Of a stretch of DNA of 64,000 nucleotides, positions 22,497 through 36,600 are shown in pieces (the first letter of the stretch is position 1; each line of letters starts with the position of its first letter). The notes beneath the pieces are model-generated. The model was not told the DNA's origin and did no database searches. It saw only the letters and a list, made by a program, of their open reading frames with translations. The position numbers and the translations under genes are program-made. Source of the stretch: Imbricaverruca yamaguchii (Eukaryota > Arthropoda > Thecostraca > Neoverrucidae); assembly GCA_034440575.1 (NCBI GenBank), contig JAOTOL010001659.1, positions 2,457,001 to 2,521,000 on the forward strand. The letters are read 5' to 3'.

Positions 22497-22739
22497 CGGT
22501 AGAGAATAGCCGCGCGAAATCCGCTCTGTCACCGGCTACGCTCCGCGTGTCTGGCGGCTGCGTCATTCCGGCTGCAACTGCATGTTGCAGAATGCATCCG
22601 CGTCAGACGTGGCACGCCAGTCACTCTCCAAACAGGGCGGTGGTGGACTGAGCCGGGTACCACGGCTGCCCCTTCACATGAGCACTGGGTAACCACACCT
22701 TGTGTATCCCGCGGGTGACGAGCGAGAGACACTCGCTCC

Positions 22740-23165
22740 CGGACAACGTGCAGCCACGTGTTCCATGAAAATGTGGTCCACGAGGTGTTCCATGATAACG
22801 TCCAACCTGTGCAACCATGATAACTTGTTTCATGACAACATGTAACCATAACGCTTAGCGATGACAACTTGTTCTATGGCAACGTGTAGCCTGTGTTGCC
22901 ATGGTAACCTGTGTCGTGACATGTAGCATGTGCGGCCATGACAACTTGTTCCATGACGTGTAGCCTGTGTAGCCATGCCAACGTACATTCATGGTTCGTA
23001 TAGTTATGGTTGGCTCTTTGGGCTTCGGGGCGCATCGACTGCTTCTGTCATACAGCGTCCAAACGTGTAGTCATGGTAAAGTGTCCCGTGACGAATCGGC
23101 CCATGACAACGTGCAAGCTGTGCAGCCACAATCTGTTCAATGACTACGAGCAGCCTGTGTAGCCA
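22740..23165. repeat. Degenerate minisatellite
   Basis: Words such as GTAGCCTGTGTAGCCATG, ATGACAACTTGTTCCATGAC and CAACGTGCAGCC recur about every 30-45 bases with much divergence. Confidence 0.45.
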
Positions 23166-24374
23166 CGATGCATGGGCCCCGCCACAAGAAGGTAGCTTGT
23201 GATTGCGTTTGCATGGAAACTGACTCGGCGAAAATGGCACGGGCGATGGATCGTGTAGCCACTTTCAATGTCACCCAAGGGTGCAATTTGCCCAAAAGCT
23301 TGGTGGATGAGATGGCGTGTTTGCCCGTGATGCAGAACTATTCAGCGAGTGGGAAGAGCACAGCGACAGATAATGCTGTCGAGTGGGTGTACGTGGGGGA
23401 AGGGTAGCTGCCATGCTTTGTTGCAGACGTTTTTGGAGGGTGCGGACAGGCCGGTTCGGGTGAGCATGCGTTTATCTTGTGGGTGTGCATGTGCATCCCA
23501 GACGACCTTATTTGGACTATAGACACGCATCACATTCCACCTTATTTGCACTATGTTGTTTTGAATACAGACACGCATCATATGTACCGATACAAAAACG
23601 CGATTTGCCCTTTTCCCGGAAATCAACCCTCCTTGCCCGGAATCAATCTCCTCCACAAGGGCTGAAGTGGGCCATCCTGAGGATCAGACGTACGTATTAA
23701 AGTATTTTTATGTCTATATTTCCTGCAACGCTTCATTTTAAGAGTACAGCATGAATCCCCGAAGTGGGATCATTTTGTTTGAGCAGCCTTGTAACATTGG
23801 AAGTTACCCCTGGACCCAAAGAACAAGTTCCATGAACAGCTCACTGAACTTTCACTTGCCATTTCCACCGATAGCATCCGTCCATTAATCGACAAGTTAC
23901 GAGGAGCACAAAGCGTCCCCCACCATATCGCCCCGTGCGACACATTCTACATCAGCATCACGAAAAAAAAGATTTACCTTCCTCAAGTGACTTCGATTGC
24001 TCGAAAAACATGTACCGCAGATCTGTCCAGACGCCACGAAAATCACACGTGAACACCAGTTATGGTGCGATGCTACCTTTGGCACAGCCCACACATTTTC
24101 GGAGCACTCTCCCCCACCCGGTCACGAAATATTTCATACTAGTGACATTCTGAGCGAGAGAAGTGGCACTAAAATTCAGGTAGGCACCACAATTTTGGAT
24201 AGCCGCATCCGCATGGCCAAACCCTGGATACGCCTCTGACCACTCAGCAAGAACACAGACATAATAGTGGGCCATGCTTCTTTTTGGTCCAGGACAGGCT
24301 GGAATCCACGGTGCACCCGTAAGATGTGTACGGCCACGACACATTGATGAATCCAAAGGCGTGTGGAAAACTGG
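23166..24374. other. No feature recognised
   Basis: No coding segment, RNA gene or repeat was identified. Confidence 0.35.
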
Positions 24375-24560
24375 GGCGATGCGTCTACTCTCCCATGGAG
24401 ATGCGACGTCCCTCCGACCGGAAAAAGGCTCGAGTGCACTCTTCCTCCTCCCCGCCTAAAATGTCGGCCGAAGGTGCTCCTCTGAGCAGAAAAGGCGCTC
24501 TTCAATGTGCAAGACGACGTTGCAGACCGATGGAGTGCACAACCCCACCTGGCTTAAAAA
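24375..24560. mobile_element. 'GCGCCCCTC' family element, copy 3 (partial)
   Basis: Blocks parallel to copy 1 occur in order: CTCCCATGGAGATGCG, GAGTGCACTC, GGCCGAAGGTGCTCCTCTGA and GGAGTGCAC. The ends are lost. Confidence 0.35.
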
Positions 24561-26015
24561 AAAAACAGCAAAATTAGTGGCGCCACGCCGGAGAAATGGC
24601 ACGGGTCATGGTCTCAAATTTGCTGTGCCCTTTAGCAGGCTAATGATTAGATGTGGTTGTAAACGAATGCCACCATTGGAATTAGCGTTGTTAGGTGATG
24701 TGGCTCCGGTTTCACGAAAATCCCCCAGTTACGGGCTCACGACCTGAGGTAGTCGGTAACCTTCAGAGGTCACATGGCGAGGTGTGACGTATATCTGATA
24801 TTTTCATCGAAATCCCAAAGTCCTGGGTCGTAGCCTCAGGTCTTTGAGAGACCTCAGGAGGTCAAACGGTTAAATGTGTCTGCGGTGATGTTTCATCCAA
24901 ATCCTATTGTTTCGGTGCATGCCGAATCCACGGCATGCACCGAACTTCTCGGAACTCACCTTAATTAACTTTTCGGACATCAGGAAACTCTTTTTGCAAC
25001 ATCTAAAGGCATTCTTACCCCACGTGCAACACCTTTCCTTCCAAATACTTCCTTGCTGACGCCCGGGTATCAGGATGATAGAACCACCCACTGGCAAACA
25101 ACAGGCACGTACCGCCAGCTGACAATGAAATACGCGGATACCCTTTTCGTATTCCTAAGCATGTCAAACCCTATTAAACTCAGGACCCAGGTAAACAAAT
25201 GTGCGAGGTTTGAAAGTTACACCCGACCACAATATGCGCAAAATGTATGGGCTCCCAGCAGGCACACTGTCTCATGTTCCATAATTGCTGTGCCTGACTC
25301 CGGAATACAGGACAGGCGACTAATTGTACATATATTCATACCGGTATCAGGTTCTCAAACCAAGCGATTTCGAGATTTCGGCAAAAGTAATCCATAACAT
25401 GTCCCCATTGTTAGCTTCTCACGCTCCCCTGTCACGTTTCAGACGTCAATAATTAGCTTAGGCAACTTTACTAATACTTTACCTACCTTACGTACTTCAC
25501 TAATACGTTTTTAAAGAGCTTGGGGAGCGCAATTCACAGTTCGCGCATGTGCACCCCAACCGACCTAAAACTGGCGACGTCGTGCTTGCTTATTTTCATA
25601 CCATACACAAACACATCACCTTAGTGGATGTGGATGCCACAACTGTCAGGTAAATCTGAATGCATGATTCGCCAGGCATGATTCGTTGACGTCCAGTGTT
25701 GGGATATAGTGGCACATTTATTGTCAGCGAAGAACACAACAACGGACAACTACAAACAGTGGGCAGAGCAAGTCCGCTCTGCTTCACCCATATCGGTAAC
25801 GAACCCGGGCACGATTCATAGCCATGCCACCAATGATTCATGGCTTCAATACCGGCGTATCTCAATACATCTGAATCAAGTAAAGCAAGAGTACGCCTGA
25901 AGCACGAATGCAGATACACTGAGTTACATCGATTGCATCACACCTTACCCTGAAAGTACATAGCGTGAGGCACTGAAGGACGGACTGATTTCGGCTAAAG
26001 CGGACGGCTGTAGCG
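24561..26015. other. No feature recognised
   Basis: A small inverted repeat around 24914-24945 (GGTGCATGCCG with its inverse) could form a hairpin. Otherwise nothing stands out. Confidence 0.35.
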
Positions 26016-26662
26016 CAGGGGCGGATCCAGATGTGGAGGGAACGGAGGGGCATAGCGCCCGTGAAGGTGCGGCGCCCCACTGACTGGAAGAGGCGCACCT
26101 CCAGGGCCGGTGTCCTGAACTTTATTTATTGCAGAGTCGAGAGGGAGGAGACCGATGCAAAAAAGCCAATTGATGTTTAAAGTACGTGGAAATGTATATG
26201 AATGATGAATGCTTAGTGGATAATCACTCTATGACCTGTATTGAGTGCTGATGGTGGTAATAATGTTGGTAATGAATCCACTGCATTTGCCAGTCGACAG
26301 TGCTGTTGGCAGAAGCCATCAGCACTTACAAGGTCGAAATTCGCACCTGTAACCTGGAGCACACAAAATAATGAAAATGTCACTGAATGTTGAAAATAAA
26401 TGATGATGTCAAAAACAAGCATTCTTATGTGTGGGTCCCACGGCTTAAATTTCAGAATTCCAGGACTGTTCAAGACACACGAGTGCATCCCCTTCCACAC
26501 CAGCATGTTTTTTTTCAGTCGAAGGCGCCCCTCTGCGTAGAAAAGGCGCGAGTACAAGAGACGCTTGAAGAACACTCGGGTGCGAACCAACCGCCTTGAA
26601 AAGTCGTTCTCCAACTCAGTGGCAAGCGCTTTACCCCACCAAAGCACCTGGATCCGCCCCTG
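26016..26662. mobile_element. Miniature inverted-repeat transposon, best-bounded copy
   Basis: CAGGGGCGGATCCAG at 26016-26030 is matched by its perfect 15-base inverse at 26648-26662. Flanking octamers CTGTAGCG and CTGCAATG agree at 5 of 8 positions, which would fit an old hAT-type 8-bp target duplication. The interior codes no transposase. Its right half resembles the dispersed copies at 5880, 24375 and 33155. Confidence 0.55.
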
Positions 26663-26985
26663 CTGCAATGCGCTCACCTAACCGTGCAGCAACGGTCCGA
26701 TGAAGACGGTGCGTCTGAGTGACAATGAGGCCGAGGAGACGTTCGCATACTTCGAACAGAACAAGAAGAGCGGACCTGTTTCTGTATCAAGGCCACAGTT
26801 GTTCACATAGTGTCACACAGAGAGCAATGCCAGAGACAGCTCAACAATCACATCATGCACGGGTGTAGTGCGTTTATCTTTGGCTTGGATGGAATTATAT
26901 TAATCATGCCCGATGACCCAACGGTGATTAACCACGAACACCACTTCTAATCGTATTGTCTTCCAGGTAACAGTGAGTGGACATT

Positions 26986-27038
26986 TATTGATTATTTGGG
27001 CTTAAGGGCGCGCCAACTACAAGGTCATTTAGCGCCCA
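26986..27038 (-). mobile_element. 53-bp retroposon 3' end with perfect target-site duplication
   Basis: The 14-base word AGTGAGTGGACATT occurs at 26972-26985 and again at 27039-27052. The bases between are the 'GGGCTTAAGGGCGCGCC' end, oriented on the minus strand with an AATC-type tail. This is the picture of target-primed insertion with extreme 5' truncation. Confidence 0.7.
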
Positions 27039-27151
27039 AGTGAGTGGACATTGATCCCGTCGGTATAGACCCCGCCCACAATCAACACGCACGAGCAGCG
27101 TGTTGCTCGTGTCCTCTGTTGTGCACTTTCAGCGCCAGCGCGCGTTCGGGC

Positions 27152-27325
27152 ACATCGGACCGTCACCACACCCGGTCCACTGCCGGCTGCGGAGTAGGGA
27201 CCGGTCCGGCAGGCGAGCCCGCCGCCATGTCATGTCGGACTACATCGGACCGTCACCACACCTGGTCCACAGCCGGCTGCTGGGCCCTTGATCTTGACCG
27301 GCAGGCGAGCCCCCGTCATGCTGTA
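27152..27325. repeat. About 90-bp tandem duplication 3' of the DUF547 gene
   Basis: ACATCGGACCGTCACCACAC followed by a GGTCCAC...GCCGGCTGC block occurs at 27152 and 27242. CGGCAGGCGAGCC ends both copies. Confidence 0.6.
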
Positions 27326-27495
27326 GCGCCCCCGAAAGGCCCGACAACCAACACACATGTCGCGCAAGGCTGCAGAGATACATCACACCAACCACGACGC
27401 GCGTAGTTCGGAGAACAAAACATGTATCGATAGTCGCACGTATCGACGCTGCGTGGCGCAGCGCGCCGGAATGATCTCACAGCGGGCTCCTGCGC

Positions 27496-27618
27496 CTACT
27501 TGGTGTTGTTGGTCCAGTCGTAGGGGATGTAGACGATCTTGAAAGTGCCACGCTGCAGCAGCTGCTCCAGCTGCTTCTCCTTCTCGCCGGTGAGGTGGTG
27601 CAGCACCCAGCGCAGCAC
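27496..27618 (-). CDS. DUF547 gene coding exon 9 (terminal)
   Basis: Acceptor TACTGCAG; codes a helix LRWVLHHLTGEKEKQLEQLL and the DUF547 terminal strand IVYIPYDW; TAG stop at 27498-27496. Confidence 0.8.
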   Translation of the reverse strand: MLRWVLHHLTGEKEKQLEQLLQRGTFKIVYIPYDWTNNTK

Positions 27619-30600
27619 CTGCAGTACGTCACTGGGTGGTTAGGGCCGGCCTACACCACTACCGGGTCGGGAAGAGGCCGGCCTACACCACTATCGCGTC
27701 GGGAAGAGGCTGGCCTACACCACTACCGCGTCAGGAAGAGGCCGGCCTACACCATTACCGCGTGGAGAAAAGGCCGGCCTACACCACTACCGCGTCGGGA
27801 AGAGGCCGGCCTACACCATTACCGCGTGGAGAAAAGGCCGGCCTACACCACTACCGCGTCGGGACGAGGCCGGCCTACACCACTACCGCGATATTGGCTT
27901 CCTGTCTACAAAACAGTACTACCACTGCTTTAAAACTAATTGTCTTTCCAAACAGTGACCGGAGACATTCAGAAAGCTACCTGATTATATGACATGGTCC
28001 TCAGCAACTAGCAGCTGCATCCCAAATTGGGCCGCACCTGCTCATCAGTATCGCCGAAGTCGGAGCGGTACCACTTGAGGAGGGTGCTGAGATGCACGTT
28101 CCCCTTGCTGTCGTCCACGCGGACGCCCTCGTCTGTCTCCAGGTAGGCTGCGCTGGCCAAGTCCAGCTCAGCATCAATGTCCTGACGGCGGTCGCGGGTC
28201 ACATGACCAGTGTCAAGGCAGGTCACCGGCACACGTACCAGTTGCGCTCCTTACACACCGGCGATTACACGCACACTTCCCTCGAGACACGCCATCATCG
28301 GCTCCACAGTGAGCTATCCATCCACTATTTATCCCTTGATCGCTTATCTGCCATACCCTTTGTCCTGTCTGCGCTACGTCGTGTTGTGTGTTATCACGTG
28401 CTGTGTTATCCTGAGGTTCTGGGACCGAACTTACCCCTGTTCGTTCATCGTATTTTCCTTCTCACGAGCTGTCTTACTCATATAGTGATATCTCACCTTA
28501 TACCTATCTTCACCCTTTTCTATCTTGCCCCACGCTATCATGCCCAACCTCATCTTGCTCGTCTTGTCATGTCCCACCCTTGCCAATACTGTTTTATGAT
28601 GTCCTGTTCCATCATGCCCAATACCGTCCTATAATGTCCTGTCCACCCTACCCAATACTGTCTTATGATGTCCTGTCCTGTCCCACTCCGCCCAATGATG
28701 TCCAGTTCTGGCTCACCTGGCCCAATACTGTCCTACGATGTCTTATACTGTCCACCCTGCCCAATACCGTCCTACATCCTGTCCTGTCCCATCCCACCCT
28801 GCTCTGTCACGGCCGCCTCCCACGCCCACTCACAGCCGCCGAGAACGTCTTGATGGGCGGGCAGCTCTTGGCGCCGCAGTTGAGCGCGAAGTGGACGCGC
28901 GGCTCGGCCCGCTTCAACGAGACGCTGCGGCGCGGGTCGGCGCGCGAGAACTGCGGCCCGAGCGCGCCCACGCCCGTCTTGTTGGCGCGCAGCACGCCGT
29001 TCTCGATGTCCTGCAGCGTGAACAGGCTGCCGCCCAGCACGTACGACGTCCTGTTGAAGAACTGCCGCCAACGCGCGGAGGCTGCGTCAACAGACTGCTG
29101 CACGCGGTGGAAGTGAGACAGGATGTCGGGAGCAAAAGGCCGATCAACAAACCGCTGCACATAACGGCACTGTGTGCATTGCTTTACCACGCACTCAGTA
29201 GCCGAGGCCAGATGGCGTCGCCAATGCAACTCAGTTGATGAGCACGCGGCAATAGGCCATGTACGTAACGCTAACAGAGAACACTGCCAGCGACGTCAAC
29301 GACACAGGCAGACAATGCCAGACTGGAACACCAGGAGAACTCTGCACCAACAAACACAAACACGGCGAAAGTACACATGACGAAGATGGCGGCGTCACCG
29401 CGCACACAACCCGACCGACACACCCAGTAAAGTCCGCCACAGCAAACACACCTAAAGAGCAGCACAGTGACGGTCAACACTGGCACCGTCGATATGTCTC
29501 GCTATTTGCAAGTTAGGAATGTGAAAGGCAATTCATGCTCATTCTGACCCCAAGAATGTTTCTCTTGTCATCGCAACACTCCCAAGAAACGAAGATAGAT
29601 TATTCGCATTTTTTCATGGTAGGGTCGTACAAGCTCAAATTAGTTGTCTCCAGCACGCGAAAATCCGCCCTCGCCAGGACTGATACCTCCATGCCGGCGA
29701 CTCGTTCTGCCCACCTTCCGTGACCGCGTTGTCAGCGGTGGCTATTCCGAGTGCGTTCGCCCCTCGCCGACACCACCGGGCCGACGGCCGGCGCGCTCGC
29801 CACCCCGGCTCACCTTCCACCGCTTCCACAAGTTGGTCGGATGGCCGAACGCGATGTTGCCGTGGATGACCAGGGCGTTGTAGATGTTGATGAAGAAGGC
29901 CAACTTCTGCTGCCGACTGAGGTCGAGTATGTCGACGCGCTGAAGCTCGCGCGACATGCGCACGTACTGCTCCCACGTCGGCGACGCCTTGATGCCGGCG
30001 TAGTCCACCGACTGCGGGCGGCAGCTAGTGACATCGCATTGTAACATGTTGACTTATTATAACTGCTTCTGCCAAACTGACACTTTCCGCACTTGGTCCA
30101 CCATTGGCAAATTATCGCCATCGTCGCACCATTACTTGTAGTGGTACGGTTGCTTTACGACACGTCGACTACTTTAGGTAACAGCTAAGCCAAACTCCCA
30201 CGCCGATTGGCCACGGACGAAGAGTAGCGTCAGGTGGGCTCGAACCCACGTCACTTCAGTTTGGAGACGGGCACCTGGTCACACGTCGAGCACTCGAGCC
30301 TCTTCTTGTTGTGATTTGAGTAGCAGGTTTCCTGCATATATCTCAACACCTCCTAAATCTGCCATTGGGAAAATTATCTGATTCCGCCAGTGCCTGTGAT
30401 GCATAACAACCATTTGTCTTGAATTTACACCACACTTGTAACTTTTCGATAGCGAAGTAAATGATACCACTCTGAGGAAACTGTCAGTTGCTGCCAATTC
30501 TTGCCTACCATGGATCTGACCTTGATATTATTAAGTTCAAAATAAGCATCTTCGAAGGCACGCGAGCTGGCACGAGCAGCTTAATTCCCATTGGCAGTCA

Positions 30601-33600
30601 CCTGCACAGTAAAACAATACAATACTCAGATGTTTGTGCTGTTCCAAAGTTTCACAAAAATTCGTTGAAGGTGCATCCCAAACTTTGTTCCTGGAGCCGC
30701 CTTTGACATAGTTGCAAGCGTAACATCTTGGCACGAGGTAGCAAAAAGGAAGGTAGGGAAAACTCATCAAATTTAACGCTACTATCAAGAAGGGTTAGGG
30801 GACGACAGGCGAAAAACATATGGAGGTGGAAGCCCCACCGGAATCTGATCTAAGTGAATCATGGAACGCGAACGTTCAGATCGTTCTATACTGCTTTTCA
30901 AATCGGATGCCATCCCAAGGACTCATGTTGTCGCCGTTGGCATGATTGTGGGGCCGCGCCACCAAGGTCACGGCCCTGGCCCCACAATCCCGGGACCTTC
31001 CTATTGCTTTAGCATTACTGTGGGGAGCAGTCAGCTGGATGGTGACGATGGCCCCACAGTAGCCATGGTCACGGTCCCATATTCAAACTAGCTCAGACGA
31101 GTCCCTGCTGTATCCAAGTACTGTCCGACAAAAAAGTGGCTGACTTGGTGGTGGTTGTTGGGTTTTACGACACGTCAACCGTTCAGTCATGTAGCGTCGC
31201 CAATCTCTCACGCCGATTGGCCGCTGGAGAAGAGTAGCGACAGGTGGGACTCGAACCCACATTCTTTGTATTGTGAGACGGGCAACTTACCCCTAAACTA
31301 CTCGTCCCCAAAGTGGCTGACTTCACGCCACCTTCGCCGCGCTTACCTTGCCGTCCTCGCTGATGTTGGAGGCGTACATACGAAGCATCAGCGCGCGCAG
31401 GCGTTCGGCCAGCTCGGTGGCAGGACGTGGAGGGCAGCCGGCGCCCTCGCCAGAGTTGAGCGCGCTCGGGTGGTCGTCCTCGATCATCCTGGCGGGCAAG
31501 CGCAGCGGACATGGCACCATGGCCCCAGACGTGTCGGACACAGCATACTGGGATGGCACGTGGCACATTGCCACACCGGGGACACACTTTCAGCAGTCTT
31601 TCTCCAGTACCTGGTTGGATAGTTATTTGGGCTTTCGAGCACTTGATCACCCCCCCCCCCCTCTCTCCAGAATCTGGTTAAAAGGTACTAGGCATACATA
31701 TAGCCTAAGCAATACAATGTTTCCTTTGGCGTGGACCATAAATGCGCACGGTATATACTCGCTGTATTTCTCACTGAATGGTGACTGGTTCTAAAACCAA
31801 GACAACATAGATGACCGTGTTGAGCGAACATATTTGCACACAAACGATACATACTACACAACATTATTTTCTATCTACATTTTGGAAGTCGATTCGGAAC
31901 AATATTGCCAGCAGCTTTACAGGTTCACTTGCTCTGCAGACAACACTTTTGGACATAGCAGGAAAGGCAGGCATAACAGTCAAACAATGGGACAACAACG
32001 GCAGACATTTTATAATTTCAGACAACACTGAACTTTCTACAAACCAGCGGCGATAAACCTTACCTATACAGCGCCTTAGACGTGGCCACGAAGCTACAGC
32101 CGCGATCCACGGCGCCCGCCACGCTCTGGAAGTAGCACTTGTCCAGCAGGAGCTGTGCCATGTCCAGTGCAGTCGCTTCGTCTGGCAACGAACACGCACC
32201 GCGTCGACACCTCTCCGCGGCCAGCTCGTCGAGAAGTAGCACTTACATGTCAATCACCCGCTGAGAAGTAGTAGCACTTACATGGGTGGCTCTCGCGCTC
32301 CAACGAGGTCGTGTGGTACGGGGCGGACGCACCGCAAGCTTTCACGAGTTGCGAAAATCGCCGTCACATGACTGCTCAATGACCTTCCCACTCACCCTGA
32401 CGCATTCGCATCAATGACAGCTTAAGTGTTAGAATGCAACTACCTTATTGTATATCATAGGTATTGGAAAACTGCAAACACGCCCGCGGAGCAATCGCCA
32501 ACCAACCGCAACCAGCAACATCCATATCTGCCCACTGCTACTTCCGTTCACTACCTTACACCTCCGCTTGCAACTTACCAACATTTTTGCTCGCCACCTA
32601 ACGATATCCCCGTTCACTACCTACCGACATCTTGCTCACTACCTAAAGGCATCCCCGTTCGCTACCTAGCGACATCCCCGTTCGCTACATACCGACATCC
32701 GTTTCCCCTACCGACATCTGCCACCTACCGACCCCCCGTTCGCTACCTACCGACATCTTTGTTCGCTACCTACCGACATCTTTGTTCGCCACCATCCACT
32801 TGATGAACGCCTCGCCAGAGAAGCTGTCCTTGACCTTGGTGAAGAAGCCGACACGGTGATCCATGATCAGGTCCGAGTTGTCGTGAAGGTCAATAGCTAG
32901 CCGCGAGAGCTCGTCCTTTTCACAATCGACCGGTGGCTCGGATGCTGGCGGTCACATCATACTCATTATAATGATACCAACACTAATACCATTACTAATA
33001 ATAATGACAATAATGCTAAAAATACAGAATGAATAAGAATGCTTAACATTAAGAACAATTGTGTGATAATAATAATATAATATAGACTGGTATCAGTCAT
33101 CACTATCATTACCAGCACCAACATTGCCATCGGATTGGAGAGGATATCAGGGGGGGGGGGCATTCTGGGCGTGTGCTCCACATGGAAGGTGGGCAGTCAT
33201 CCGGCCGGGAAAATGCGTCCCTCTGGGAAGAATCGAGTGCACCCTTATATTTATCAGCCAGAGATACTCTTCTGAAGAGAAAAGTGGCCCTTTAGAAAGA
33301 AAGGCGCTCCTCTCGGGAAGGCTCGATCGCACCCCTTGAATATTTTTTTTTCTCCGCCAGAGGTGGCCCTCCAGGTACTGTCGTAGTGACACCTTTCCAG
33401 ACATGTGATCCATGACAATTTCTGGATCTGCTCCTGTCATCAGTATTACAGCCGATTGATTGATTGATTGATTATTTGGGCTTAGGGGCACATCAACTGC
33501 CACAGGTTATTTAGCGTCAGTATCGAGGCCATTATATAGTTCGACTCCAAGGCACAAGAGTAGCTGTGCTTAAATAACACACGCATTACACCAACACTTC

Positions 33601-36600
33601 ATTATTATGCATTACCCTTCCTGCAACCATACCTCGCTCAGTCACCCACCCACACATCCGGCCGCTCGTTCACCCACTCAAACCGTTCACCCCACGCGGG
33701 TGAACGGCTGAGTGGGAGCCGCGCGCGGTGGCGCCAGCTCACCTGCGATTGTGACGTCGACCGCCTCGGTCGGATGTGGGATGCGCGGGGCATCGTCGCC
33801 AGTGCCCATTTCTGTCTTCTCTAGCTCGTGCATCGCCGCCGCCCAGGCGCCAACATCGGCCGCCTGCGGCACACCGGTCGACCACCGATCGGGACACCGT
33901 GCAGAATACGAGCACGTGCCGATGGCTGTAGCATGGTGATGCTAGTGGCTGTGCTGCAGTGACTGTACTGTGGTGACTGTACTGTGGTGACTGTGCTGTT
34001 AGTGACTGTACTGTGGTGACTGTACTGTGGTGACTGTACTGTGGTGACTGTACTGTGGTGACTGTACTGTGGTGACTGTACTGTGGTGACTGTACTGTGG
34101 TGACTGTACTGTGGTACTGTGGTGACTGTACTGTGGTGACTGTACTGTGGTGACTGTACTGTGGTGACTGTACTGTGGTGACTGTACTGTGGTGACTGTA
34201 CTGTGGTGACTGTACTGTGGTGACTGTACTGTGGTGACTGTACTGTGGTGACTGTACTGTGGTGACTGTACTGTGGTGACTGTACTGTGGTGACTGTACT
34301 GTGGTGACTGTACTGTAGTGACTGTACTGTGGTGACTGTACTGTGGTGACTGTACTGTGGTGACTGTACTGTGGTGACTGTACTGTGGTGACTGTACTGT
34401 GGTGACTGTACTGTGGTGACTGTACTGTGGTGACTGTACTGTGGTGACTGTACTGTGGTGACTGTACTGTGGTGACTGTACTGTGGTGACTGTACTGTGG
34501 TGACTGTACTGTGGTGACTGTACTGTGGTGACTGTACTGTGGTGACTGTACTGTGGTGACTGTACTGTGGTGACTGTACTGTGGTGACTGTACTGTGGTG
34601 ACTGTACTGTGGTGACTGTACTGTAGTGACTGTACTGTGGTGACTGTACTGTGGTGACTGTACCGTGGTACTGTGGTGACTGTACTGTGGTGACTGTACT
34701 GTGGTGACTGTACTGTGGTGACTGTACTGTGGTGACTGTACTGTGGTGACTGTACTGTGGTGACTGTACTGTGGTGACTGTACTGTGGTGACTGTACTGC
34801 AGTGACTGTACTGTGGTGACTGTACTGTGGTGACTGTACTGTGGTGACTGTGCTGCAGTGACTGTACTGTGGTGACTGTACTGTGGTGACTGTACTGTGG
34901 TGACTGTGCTGTTAGTGACTGTACTGTGGTGATTTATGACCTCTAATTGCATCATTTCTGTTAAATTCAAACATTTCCCCAAGGTATCCCCTCTCCAGAC
35001 CATTGACAAATTTAAAGACCTCGATGAGATCTCCTCTCAGCCTTCTATATCTAAGTGAAAACATATTCAATTTCTTCAATCTTTCCTCATATGCCAGGTT
35101 GCTTATGCCATTAACCATTTTGTAGCCCTCTTTTGTGCTCTCTCTAAAAGCCAACAATCTTTTTCATAGCTAGGAGACCAAGCTTGGATGCAGTATTCCA
35201 AATGTGGCCTGACGTATGCACAGTAAAGCTTCCTGATCACTTCCTCACTTCTGTATGATACATTCCTATTTATTGCCCCGAGCATTCTCAGTGCCTTCTT
35301 CCTGGCTTCCTTGGTCTGTTCTGATGCCCCCAGTTTTGTGTTTAGAATAACACCTAAATCCTTCTCCTGTTGAGTCACTGATAGCACTTGGCCACCCATC
35401 AAGTATGGAGCCTTCATATGCTGCTTACCTACATGCATGATTTTGCACTTATCAAAGTTAAATTTCATTTGCCATTCTTCGGACCACTTCACAAGTTCGT
35501 CTAAGTCTTTTTGCAGCGAGATATGCTCATCCTGACCTGTTATTGCCCTAAAGACCTTCAAATCATCCGCAAATTTCAAAACTTTACTGCTTAGGCCACT
35601 TTCAATGTTATTTACAAATATAATGAACAGTAATGGCCCTAGTACTGACCCCTGGGGGACTCCACTAAGAACATTTTGCCATGATGACTTTGTACCATTT
35701 AGCATCACTCTTTGCTGTCTATCTGAAAGCCACAACTCTATCCATTTTAAGATGCTACCTGCAATACCATGGGACTGAAGCTGTATCATTAACCGTTTAT
35801 GGGGTACCTTGTCAAAGGCCTTACTAAAGTCAAGATATGCTACATCAACCTGATTTCCCTGATCAAATTGTTCTGTGGCGAAGTTCAAAAGTCCAAGAGG
35901 TTTGTGAGACACGATCGTCCTTTTCTAAACCCATGTTGAGTATCTTGAATCAATCTGCTACCTTCCAGATAACTAACTATTCTATCCTTGATAATTGATT
36001 CAGTACCTTGCAGACTAGGGATGTGAGACTTATTGGCCTATAGTTTTCAACTTTCCCTCTTTCTCCTTTCTTGAAAATAGGAACTACATTTGCCCTTTTC
36101 CAATCGGTTGGAATTTCATTATGTGAAACTGATCTACAAAATATTATACTAAGTGGAAATGCCAGTTCCTTTTCAGTTTCCCGCAACACCCTAGCATAAA
36201 TATCATCAGGTCCTGCTGCCTTATTTGGCTTTATTTTCCTGATATGATTGTAAACAACATCACTACCAATGAAATCAACATCATTTGTCAGATCCCATGT
36301 AACTGAACTATGGTGTACGGTCGGCAGATTGGTCATATCTTCCAATGTAAACACTGATTTGAACTGCTTGCTCAGCTCCTCAACCATCTCACTATCCTCA
36401 CCCAATGTAGTCCCGTTTACTTCCAGTGGACCAATTGTGCTAGAAACTTTACTCAGCTTGTAGAAACTAAAGAACTTTTTACTGTCCCCATTACAGTTTC
36501 TAGCTAAATCCAGTTCCTTTGCTCGCTTTGCTGCTCTGGTTTTTTGCTTCACAGTGTCTCTAGCTTTTCGATACGCCTTTAGATTAATGACATTTGAGGC

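Noticed and set aside
28092..29238. Plus-strand frames of 160-180 codons
   Set aside because: They are shadows of DUF547 exons 7 and 8 and of the 40-bp repeat; no conserved motif.
33999..35009. A 336-codon open frame on the minus strand
   Set aside because: It has the same cause: translation of the left block of the 14-bp array.
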